This document shows positions 58,015-64,000 of a stretch of 64,000 nt of DNA, piece by piece. The DNA comes from JANMCE01 sp031410595 (lineage in GTDB: Bacteria > Actinomycetota > Acidimicrobiia > Acidimicrobiales > Ilumatobacteraceae). Where the stretch lies: contig JANNZM010000054.1 of the NCBI GenBank assembly GCA_031410595.1, positions 1 through 64,000 on the forward strand, given 5' to 3'. Numbering within the stretch: position 1 is the stretch's first letter; the number at the start of each line of letters is the position of its first letter. A model generated the notes under the pieces. The model was not told where the DNA came from. It worked only from the letters and a program-made list of their open reading frames with translations, and did not search any database. The position numbers and the translations under genes were made by a program.

Positions 58015-59184
58015 ATGAACGAGGACTATTCCTACGTCGAAACGTCGCTCGCGTTCGAGCCCAGCATCGGCTACCAGCAGCTCCGCGACGGTTGTCCCGT
58101 GCATCACGTCATCGAACACGATCCGCCTTTTTACGCCATCGGTCGATTCGCCGATGTGGTCGACACGCTGAAGAGTCCCGGCCTGTGGGGCAACAGGGAT
58201 GGACCCGGCGTGTTCCATCAGGAGTCGGGCGCGCTGGGGTCGGCCGATGATCCTGATCACGCTCGCCACCGTCGTGTCTTGCGGGACGCATTCGTGCCAT
58301 CAGCCGTGGCTCGGATGGAGCCAAGTCTGATAGCGATGGCCGACGAACTGCTCGACGAGTTCGTACCCCACGGCGAGGGGGACTTCGTGTCGCAGTTCGC
58401 CTTTCCGTTCCCGGCGCTCGCCATTGGTGAGCTGCTGGGGGTACCGCCCGAAGATCGCGAGATGTTCCGTGAGCGGAGTGGCCAGATCGTGGCGGCACTC
58501 ACGGGTGGCGACATCGCGGCGTACCACCGGGGCAAGGAAGCGGTGGGTGACTACGTTGACGAACGTCTGGCCGAGCGGGCAGGGAGCGAAAGTGATGACG
58601 GCGTGCTCACGGCACTGCTCGCCGCTCGTAGCGATGGTCGGCTGTCACCGGCCGAGGTGAGACATCTCGGACACCAGTTGCTCGTGGCCGGGCATGAGAC
58701 CACCACCAGTCTCCTCGGCCTCATGCTCTATCGACTCATTGAGCGACCGAAGCTGCTGCAAGCACTTCGTGATGACCCGGCGCTGATCCCGGTGGCGGTG
58801 GAGGAAGCACTGCGGTTCGACTCTCCGGTCAGCGGCCTCTTCCGCACCAACATCCACGACACCACCTTTCACGACATCGAGTTTCCAACCGGCACCAAGC
58901 TGCAGGTTCTGAACGCCTCTGCTAATCGTGACCCTGCGCAGTTTCCTGACCCCGACGAGTTCCGGCTCGACCGACCGAAACACGAACTGGGTCGCCACGT
59001 CGGTTTCGGATGGGGCATTCATCACTGCATCGGCGCACCGCTCGCCCGCCTCGAGGCACGGGTCGCGTTCGAGCGCGTTCTTGCCCGTATGGCCGACATC
59101 GAACTCGGAGGAGAACCGGTGCGCAACCAGTCGTTCGTGCTGCACGGTCTCACCAGCCTTCCGCTGCGATGGAGACCCATGTGA
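58015..59184 (+). CDS. Cytochrome P450
   Basis: A 389-residue soluble class I-type P450. Landmarks: I-helix LLVAGHETTTSLLGLML, K-helix EEALRFDSPV (ExxR), and the heme loop GFGWGIHHCIGAPLARLEAR with Cys338. It needs a ferredoxin and reductase, which are not in the window. The ATG at 58015 is used (AGGGGG upstream); a GTG six bases earlier is in frame. It overlaps the following SDR by 4 bp. It probably oxidises the same substrate class as the Rieske enzymes. Confidence 0.93.
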   Translation: MNEDYSYVETSLAFEPSIGYQQLRDGCPVHHVIEHDPPFYAIGRFADVVDTLKSPGLWGNRDGPGVFHQESGALGSADDPDHARHRRVLRDAFVPSAVARMEPSLIAMADELLDEFVPHGEGDFVSQFAFPFPALAIGELLGVPPEDREMFRERSGQIVAALTGGDIAAYHRGKEAVGDYVDERLAERAGSESDDGVLTALLAARSDGRLSPAEVRHLGHQLLVAGHETTTSLLGLMLYRLIERPKLLQALRDDPALIPVAVEEALRFDSPVSGLFRTNIHDTTFHDIEFPTGTKLQVLNASANRDPAQFPDPDEFRLDRPKHELGRHVGFGWGIHHCIGAPLARLEARVAFERVLARMADIELGGEPVRNQSFVLHGLTSLPLRWRPM

Positions 59185-59990
59185 GCGTGCTGGATCAGTT
59201 CCGTGTTGACGGCAAGGTCGCCGTTGTCACCGGCTCTGGACAGGGCATCGGACGCGGCATTGCGTGGGCTCTGGCCGATGCCGGCGCAAGCGTGGTGCTG
59301 AACGCCCGTCGAATCGACGACCTCAACGTCACGGCCAACGGCGTCAGCGATCGCGGCCAACGCGCGCTCGTTGTCGATGGTGACATTCGTGACTTTTCCG
59401 AGACGCTGGCCGAGCGAACCGTCGCCGAGTTCGGGCGGCTCGACATCTGGGTAAACAATGTTGGCGGCTCCGACGACAAGACCGTGCGCGAGCTCCTCGA
59501 TACTCCTGACGACGTCTTCCGCAGCCAGCTCGAACTCAACCTCGTAAGCGCGTTCCAAGGCTGCAAAGCTGCGGCGCATCGCATGGTTGACGGTGGCGCC
59601 ATTGTGAACATTTCCTCCGGCGCTGGCACGCGGGGCTCGCCTCGTACGGGGCCGTACGCCGCAGCCAAGGCTGGCTTAATCAACCTCACCCAAACCCTCG
59701 CCCTCGAACTTGCTCCACGAGGTATACGGGTAAATGCGGTGTCACCAGGTCCGGTCGCCACTGAGGCGTTCCTTGAAGTACTCGGTGTCGGAGACAAGCT
59801 CGGCGAACTCGCCCGCACCATTCCGCTCGGTCGCATCGGCACGCCGGACGACATCGCTGCTGCCGTGCTCTTCTTCGTCTCCCCCGCTACGTCGTGGGTG
59901 ACCGGAGAACACCTGCTGGTGGCTGGCGGCCGCACCCAGCGCAGCTACCAGTACGAACCCAGAAACGACCACCGAGAGGCCACCACATGA
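59181..59990 (+). CDS. Short-chain dehydrogenase/reductase
   Basis: A 269-residue classical SDR: TGSGQGIGRGI, VNNVGG, IVNISSGAG, YAAAKAGL and VSPGPVATEAF. The GTG at 59181 overlaps the P450 stop by four bases and is preferred over an in-frame ATG at 59169 that would lie inside the P450 gene. Its place right after the P450 suggests oxidation of a hydroxyl made by it. Its stop overlaps the PNPOx gene by 4 bp. Confidence 0.93.
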   Translation: MSVLDQFRVDGKVAVVTGSGQGIGRGIAWALADAGASVVLNARRIDDLNVTANGVSDRGQRALVVDGDIRDFSETLAERTVAEFGRLDIWVNNVGGSDDKTVRELLDTPDDVFRSQLELNLVSAFQGCKAAAHRMVDGGAIVNISSGAGTRGSPRTGPYAAAKAGLINLTQTLALELAPRGIRVNAVSPGPVATEAFLEVLGVGDKLGELARTIPLGRIGTPDDIAAAVLFFVSPATSWVTGEHLLVAGGRTQRSYQYEPRNDHREATT

Positions 59991-60508
59991 CCGACGAAAC
60001 CGAATATGTCGACAGCTACGAAGATGTGTCGGTCTTTGCGCTTGATACTGATCGCGAGCAGACGCTGCTGGATGCCCAAACCGAATGCTGCTTCATGTGG
60101 AGCACGTCGGCGGGCGACCCTGTCGGGGTCATCATGAACTACGTGGCTCACGACGGCCGCTTCTGGCTCACCTGTACCCGTCGGCGCAAGCGGGTTCCTG
60201 CTATCGAGGCAAGGCCCCGCGTGGCAATTGCCATCAGTAGCCGAGGAACCGACATCGGCGTCAGCCAGACCGTCACGTACAAGGGCAACGCCATCGTGCA
60301 TGAGGACGATGACACCAAGGCCTGGTTCTATCCGGCGCTCGCTGCCAAGGTCCGGCCCGAGAGCAGCGAGCGACAGGCCGCGTTCGTGCACCACCTCGAA
60401 ACCCCCGGCCGCGTCGTGATTGAGATCGTGCCCGACAAGCGCATCGGGTTCGATGCCGAGCAGATGTTCCGCAACTCCCCCGCTGGTTCGAGCCGCTCGA
60501 AGGTCTGA
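59987..60508 (+). CDS. Pyridoxamine-5'-phosphate-oxidase-fold protein
   Basis: A 173-residue split-barrel protein: LLDAQTECCFMWSTSAGDPV, GVIMNYVAHDGRFWLTCTRR, KRVPAIEARPRVAIAISSRG, VTYKGNAIVHEDDD. This fold binds FMN or F420 in actinobacteria; which one, and the reaction, cannot be told. It is coupled to the SDR (4-bp overlap) and ends the rightward operon that began near 55.25 kb. It converges with the APH-like gene, 53 bp away. Confidence 0.85.
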   Translation: MTDETEYVDSYEDVSVFALDTDREQTLLDAQTECCFMWSTSAGDPVGVIMNYVAHDGRFWLTCTRRRKRVPAIEARPRVAIAISSRGTDIGVSQTVTYKGNAIVHEDDDTKAWFYPALAAKVRPESSERQAAFVHHLETPGRVVIEIVPDKRIGFDAEQMFRNSPAGSSRSKV

Positions 60509-60561
60509 CGCCCGACCCTGCGCTAACGACGCGACAGAGCGGGAGTACGGGTCGCCCTGAT

Positions 60562-61668
60562 TTACTTGGCGTCGGGGAGCAGGGTCAGCAGGTTGTGATC
60601 CATGACCGCTGATGCTGAACGGTGGAGCATCTGACGCATGAACGCCGAGCCTCGTTCGTTGGCGGGGTCCAGCGTGCCGGCGATCAGGACGGCGTAGGCG
60701 AAGAGGTGCAGCACGACCAGCTTGTAGTCGTCCCAGCATTGCTCCAGTGTGTAGCCCTCGACCCCGCTGGCGACGAGACCGTTGTAGTAGTGCTGGATGA
60801 TGGCCGGTTCATGCCCCCGGCGCTCATCGAGCTGCACGTTCTGCGACACGAGATAGGCGACATCATGCAGACCGGAGGTCTTGGTGAGTGTCCAGTCGAG
60901 CAGCACGACATCCTGCATGTCGTCGGTGTCACCGAACATCATGTTGTCGAGACGGAGATCGCCGTGGATCACGGTCTGCGTCAGCCGGCCGACCATGTGG
61001 TGAAGTTTTGGCACTGCGGCGAGGAACTGCTCCTTCACGGCTCGGATCTCGGCTGGCATCGCTTCACCGAATCGCTCCACACACGGATCCCAGCCGAACG
61101 CGCAACCACCCGCGATACCGTCGATTTGCGCTTGGTCGTCCACCTTGGTGACACCTTCCAGAAGCGGGTCATCGATTCGGCCCCAGTACGTGGCATGCAG
61201 AGGAATCACCGCGTCCAGAATCATCATCGCCGCCGCCGCCGTACATCCGGCGACCTGATCTCCAACCCGGTAGGCGGCAAGATCCTCCAGCAATAGGTAT
61301 GAATCACCGGTCGCCGAGTTGTACTGCCCGCCGTAGCACCTGGGCGCAGCAAGTCCGTCAATCTGGGGACCGATGCGGGTGTAGAAGTTCACCTCGCGCT
61401 CGTACAACCGGTATGTCACGCCGATCTCACGGTTACCAGGCACGGCGCTCGGGAACTTAGCGATCACGGTCTTGGGCGCATCCGGCGCCGGACGGTCATA
61501 GGTGATGGCGACCCTCGCCAGGATTCCGAGCATGCCGATACCTTCGCCGACGGGCGACATCTCGATGTCGGTCACATGGGCGCCGTGCGTCACGCCAGCG
61601 GTATCAAGCTGCGATGTCAGCCACTCTGTCGTCAGTTGATCCGGATGGCTCGGAAAGTCGGTCATCAT
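60562..61668 (-). CDS. Aminoglycoside-phosphotransferase-like kinase
   Basis: A 368-residue APH/choline-kinase-like protein: KTVIAKFPSAVPGNREIGVT (ATP-anchoring Lys), SYLLLEDLAAYRVGDQVAG, catalytic loop VIHGDLRLDNMMFGD and the metal Asp in VVLLDWTLTKTSGLHDVAYL. Homologues in actinobacterial catabolic regions act on small alcohols or stay unassigned; drug resistance is not implied. The first of tandem ATGs (61668) is chosen for its GAGGAG box. It stands alone on the minus strand. Confidence 0.88.
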   Translation of the reverse strand: MMTDFPSHPDQLTTEWLTSQLDTAGVTHGAHVTDIEMSPVGEGIGMLGILARVAITYDRPAPDAPKTVIAKFPSAVPGNREIGVTYRLYEREVNFYTRIGPQIDGLAAPRCYGGQYNSATGDSYLLLEDLAAYRVGDQVAGCTAAAAMMILDAVIPLHATYWGRIDDPLLEGVTKVDDQAQIDGIAGGCAFGWDPCVERFGEAMPAEIRAVKEQFLAAVPKLHHMVGRLTQTVIHGDLRLDNMMFGDTDDMQDVVLLDWTLTKTSGLHDVAYLVSQNVQLDERRGHEPAIIQHYYNGLVASGVEGYTLEQCWDDYKLVVLHLFAYAVLIAGTLDPANERGSAFMRQMLHRSASAVMDHNLLTLLPDAK

Positions 61669-61860
61669 GCTTCGCTCCTCGTGTCGGCGTTTGCGCCATC
61701 CACTTCTCACCATTCTCCCAAATTCGCTCGGGCTACTGTTACTGGAGGTGCTCGACACCTTCGGAGTGTCGGTCTCAATCGCGCCGGCGCGCCGGTCCAG
61801 AGCTAAACCAGCCACGAGTACCTACGCAGGAACGGCGATGGAACTCACCAACCCTTGATA

Positions 61861-61884
61861 AGTCTAACTGATATCAGTTAGACT
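61861..61884. promoter_or_regulatory. Perfect 24-bp palindrome, likely toxin-antitoxin operator
   Basis: The half-site AGTCTAACTGAT (61861-61872) is followed at once by its exact reverse complement (61873-61884). It ends one base before the toxin ATG at 61886. A possible -35 (TTGATA, 61855-61860) adjoins it. The site is suited to binding by the HigA-like antitoxin, shutting off its own operon. Confidence 0.8.
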
Positions 61885-61885
61885 G

Positions 61886-62260
61886 ATGCGCATGTGGGAG
61901 GTTGAGTACACCGATCAGTTTGACGCGTGGTATCAAACTCTGTCCGCCGAAGACCAGGACGCCATAATCGGTCGAGTCGTACTGTTAGAAGAACAAGGCC
62001 CCGGGCTCGGCAGACCAGCAGTCGACAGCATTCATCAGTCTCGTCATTCGAACATGAAGGAACTGCGCGCCGAACGGTCGTTGCGCCTGCTGTTTGCTTT
62101 CGATCCACGCCGCACAGCGATTCTGCTCGTCGGTGGCCACAAAGGAGACGCTGACAATGCATCCCCGAAGTGGAACGCCTGGTACGACGACTACATCCCG
62201 GTCGCCGATGAACTCTTCGACCAACACCTCGTACAACTTAAGAAGGAAGGATTGATCTGA
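61886..62260 (+). CDS. HigB/RelE-type toxin
   Basis: A 124-residue RelE/HigB (Gp49-like) protein: WEVEYTDQFDAWYQTLSAED, LLEEQGPGLGRPAVDSIHQS, NMKELRAERSLRLLFAFDPR, ILLVGGHKGD. Such toxins cut mRNA at the ribosome. No SD is visible, and the palindrome abuts the start, so translation may be leaderless from the ATG at 61886 or the one at 61892. The stop overlaps the antitoxin start (TGATG). Toxin-first order is typical of higBA. Confidence 0.9.
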   Translation: MRMWEVEYTDQFDAWYQTLSAEDQDAIIGRVVLLEEQGPGLGRPAVDSIHQSRHSNMKELRAERSLRLLFAFDPRRTAILLVGGHKGDADNASPKWNAWYDDYIPVADELFDQHLVQLKKEGLI

Positions 62261-62580
62261 TGCCCACCACCAAAAAGTTCAGCACCTTGCGCGATGAAGC
62301 CATGCAAGACCCGGTCCGCGCTGCGCGCATTCTCGAGGCGAAAGCCGTAGCCCTGCGCGAGCAAGCCGAGTACCACCTTGGTGAGCTACGCCAGGCGCTC
62401 GGGCTCACCCAGGCCGAACTCGCCGGCATGATCGGCAAATCGCAATCTGCTATTTCGCAGATCGAGTCCGGCGAAATCGGCCTATCGCTCGAATTGCTCC
62501 GCTCGATCATCACCCAACTCGGTGGCGAGCTGCAGATCACCGCCGTCTTCAACGACCGCCGCATCCACCTCGCCGCCTGA
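62260..62580 (+). CDS. HigA-like XRE-family antitoxin
   Basis: A 106-residue protein with a helix-turn-helix (LRQALGLTQAELAGMIGKSQ then SAISQIESGEIGLSLELLRS) and a C-terminal LGGELQITAVFND. It should neutralise the upstream toxin and bind the palindrome before the operon. It is coupled by the 1-bp TGATG overlap. Its last ~100 bp are antisense to the C-terminal end of an opposite gene. Confidence 0.92.
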   Translation: MPTTKKFSTLRDEAMQDPVRAARILEAKAVALREQAEYHLGELRQALGLTQAELAGMIGKSQSAISQIESGEIGLSLELLRSIITQLGGELQITAVFNDRRIHLAA

Positions 62581-63141
62581 AAACCCGAACGATTCGAGCC
62601 GGATCGGTAGAGTCTCATTTTTGGGCAAGACCTGAACACCGTCGATCAGAAGTAGGCAAGCATGGAGCGAACGAGGGAACTCACCGAGCCCCTGCTCATC
62701 CAACGAGAAGGGGGCTCCGGCCGCATAGAAGCCAGTGCCACCATCACCAACGCCGAAATAGCGGTTGTCAGACGTCAAGACCAGCCAACGGTCAGGTTTT
62801 CCTGACGAGTCCGTGCCAGCCACAAGTGGGAAATTGTTGGACGACGACGTCCAATTGAGCCCTGCGCGAGCCCGTTCCATCGAACGACGTTCGCGTCGTC
62901 CAAGGGCGTACTCATTACCAGTATCAGCAGCGAAGTCCCTGCCACCATAGGTGACAAGGTGGTAGCGCACCCGAGGCCGAGGGTTTCGGCTGCGGAAGTC
63001 CGAGACGAGGACGGCATGTTCCTGAGGTAGCTGGTCAACCAGTGAGACACTCGAAATGCGTGCTTCTTTGAGAAGAAGGGCCTCTTGACTCCTTCGTTGC
63101 CGATCGGCCAACGCCGCATCAATTGGAGACATTCCTGCCAT
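62482..63141 (-). CDS. Hypothetical protein, tail antisense to higA
   Basis: A 219-residue predicted protein from the ATG at 63141 (AGGA about 9 nt upstream); an earlier in-frame start near 63339 would overlap the upstream gene. Recognisable texture: SLVDQLPQEHAVLVSDFRSR, YHLVTYGGRDFAAD, RWLVLTSDNRYFGVGDGG, FPRSLHACLLLIDGVQVLP. No family recognised; it looks like a globular alpha/beta protein. The last ~33 codons lie opposite the end of higA and are suspicious, so the true C-terminus may have been extended by read-through of a lost stop. Confidence 0.5.
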   Translation of the reverse strand: MAGMSPIDAALADRQRRSQEALLLKEARISSVSLVDQLPQEHAVLVSDFRSRNPRPRVRYHLVTYGGRDFAADTGNEYALGRRERRSMERARAGLNWTSSSNNFPLVAGTDSSGKPDRWLVLTSDNRYFGVGDGGTGFYAAGAPFSLDEQGLGEFPRSLHACLLLIDGVQVLPKNETLPIRLESFGFSGGEVDAAVVEDGGDLQLATELGDDRAEQFER

Positions 63142-63247
63142 GGCTGAGAATCCTAATCCGAGGGGCTCGAGTCGAACATGGCCCCCGTGACGGCGGTGCA
63201 CACCTAGCTGCGCGGTCAGGCCCCGATCTCCGAGTAGTTGACATCCC

Positions 63248-64000
63248 TCAAACAGGATCGCGCGAGACGAAGGAGAAGTCCGGCGCACCAAAATCCACGT
63301 CACGGGCGGACCAGACTTGGTTAAGCCATTGCTCCTCACTGACGGTCACAATGCCCTGATCGGACACAAAGATCACGCTCAGCGCATCGGCTAGGGATGC
63401 CGACTGCAGTCGCAACCATTCGACCGTTTCAAGACCCAACAACGCGACGGCCGACCGCACTGCGGCACCCCTGGCGATTGCCTCTGGCTGACCTTCCTCA
63501 TGGGAAGGGATCGCCTCGACCAGCGCAGCGCGGGCGCCAGTCCATCTTGAGGTAGGCATCGAATGTGACAGTTCACCGAGACTTCGATTCAGGAGTCTGA
63601 GACGACGCCAACCAGCGAGTTCGAACCAATTGCCCGAGATTGCGTTCGATGGCATCGCTCCCGCACGCTCGGGCTTTACGCGCCATGCACGAGCCCTTGC
63701 GATTGCCTCAAGCGCTGCGCGAACGCAGGCCAGAGCTCGGTCGTCGTCCTCTAGCCAGAGAAAGAATGCGCTTCGAATCGCCGACCCCGCTACCCACAGT
63801 GCATCGGCCCCAGGATTTGGTTCCGACCATAACGAGGTCAGCGAGGCGGCCTCGGCGGTGAGCACTAGTTGCTGTGCCCGAAACGCGATCACGTCAGGGT
63901 CGAACAGCGCACCAGTTTCGACGGATTCAGCCTCGAATGCTCTCGCCGCCTCATGCCATGCGCGATAGCGATGGTCAGCGAGCACGAGGCCCGGAAGTTC
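63248..64000 (-). CDS. Hypothetical helical protein, 5' end outside window
   Basis: At least 250 codons on the minus strand; the frame is open to the window edge, with a GTG at 63985 as one possible start. It is mostly alpha-helical and Trp-rich: RYRAWHEAARAFEAESVETG, FLWLEDDDRALACVRAALEA, GNWFELAGWRRLRLLNRSLG, then LSVIFVSDQGIVTVSEEQWL near the C-terminus. No family recognised. It lies upstream of the preceding hypothetical gene on the same strand (106-bp gap), so the two may be an operon. Confidence 0.65.
   Translation of the reverse strand, partial: ELPGLVLADHRYRAWHEAARAFEAESVETGALFDPDVIAFRAQQLVLTAEAASLTSLWSEPNPGADALWVAGSAIRSAFFLWLEDDDRALACVRAALEAIARARAWRVKPERAGAMPSNAISGNWFELAGWRRLRLLNRSLGELSHSMPTSRWTGARAALVEAIPSHEEGQPEAIARGAAVRSAVALLGLETVEWLRLQSASLADALSVIFVSDQGIVTVSEEQWLNQVWSARDVDFGAPDFSFVSRDPV

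Noticed and set aside
60562..61668. Aminoglycoside resistance gene
   Set aside because: The APH-like fold is shared by many small-molecule kinases; catabolic context and sequence texture do not support a drug-resistance call.
61784..61795. 12-bp GC-only palindrome CCGGCGCGCCGG
   Set aside because: Palindromes of this composition arise easily at this GC content, and it lies in no obvious promoter position.

Overview
The window looks like a high-GC actinobacterial chromosome. The evidence is a primary sigma factor directly behind dnaG, a conservon-type GTPase/DUF742/Roadblock set, a MarP-like periplasmic protease, a CPS_4043-type F420 luciferase-like oxidoreductase, many GTG/TTG starts with GTGA/ATGA overlaps, and Thr/Ala/Val-rich lipoprotein linkers. 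The mix of catabolic SDR, acyl-CoA dehydrogenase, P450 and Rieske genes would suit an Acidimicrobiia-like lineage, but that placement is inference from gene content.

Layout. 1-3.4 kb is a decayed accessory strip: a partial SnoaL-like gene, an SDR with a one-base frameshift, and relics of a cyclase/ATPase regulator, a DUF4143-type ATPase, a VapC-like PIN protein and a tyrosine recombinase, plus IS-end-like 23-bp repeats. It abuts tRNA-Ile2(CAT) and tRNA-Asn(GTT). 3.6-24 kb is core housekeeping: rpoD-dnaG-terC, ppdK, an M50 protease, glyS, recO-uppS, dinG, a divergent two-component pair with a GerMN lipoprotein, a STAS-like protein, and phoH-ybeY-corC-era. 24-32 kb is signalling: a TPR/degenerate GGDEF/EAL protein, a conservon whose Roadblock gene is divergent from the kinase, GTPase and DUF742 genes, and a MarP-like protease.

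32.04-33.85 kb is a three-gene cassette (ECF sigma factor, small secreted protein, internally duplicated His/Glu-rich membrane protein) bounded by imperfect ~38-bp direct repeats. It is the best candidate here for an undescribed system. 33.9-42.4 kb is a reductive-pyrimidine-catabolism operon (ureidopropionase, dihydropyrimidinase, semialdehyde dehydrogenase, luciferase-like flavoprotein) with a four-gene ABC importer, ended by a strong hairpin. 42.4-45.8 kb holds zwf, an HNH-like protein and a PAS-GGDEF cyclase.

45.8-61.7 kb is a catabolic region: a 2-oxoacid/acetoin dehydrogenase operon (E1alpha, E1beta, E2) with a ThuA-like protein and an SDR upstream; an acyl-CoA dehydrogenase; a thiolase-like protein with its DUF35 partner; a second SDR/ThuA pair; two Rieske oxygenase alpha subunits, a 68-residue orphan, a P450, an SDR, a PNPOx-fold protein and an APH-like kinase. 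61.86-62.58 kb is a HigBA-like toxin-antitoxin pair preceded by a perfect 24-bp palindrome. The last 1.4 kb encodes two unrecognised proteins, one running off the window.
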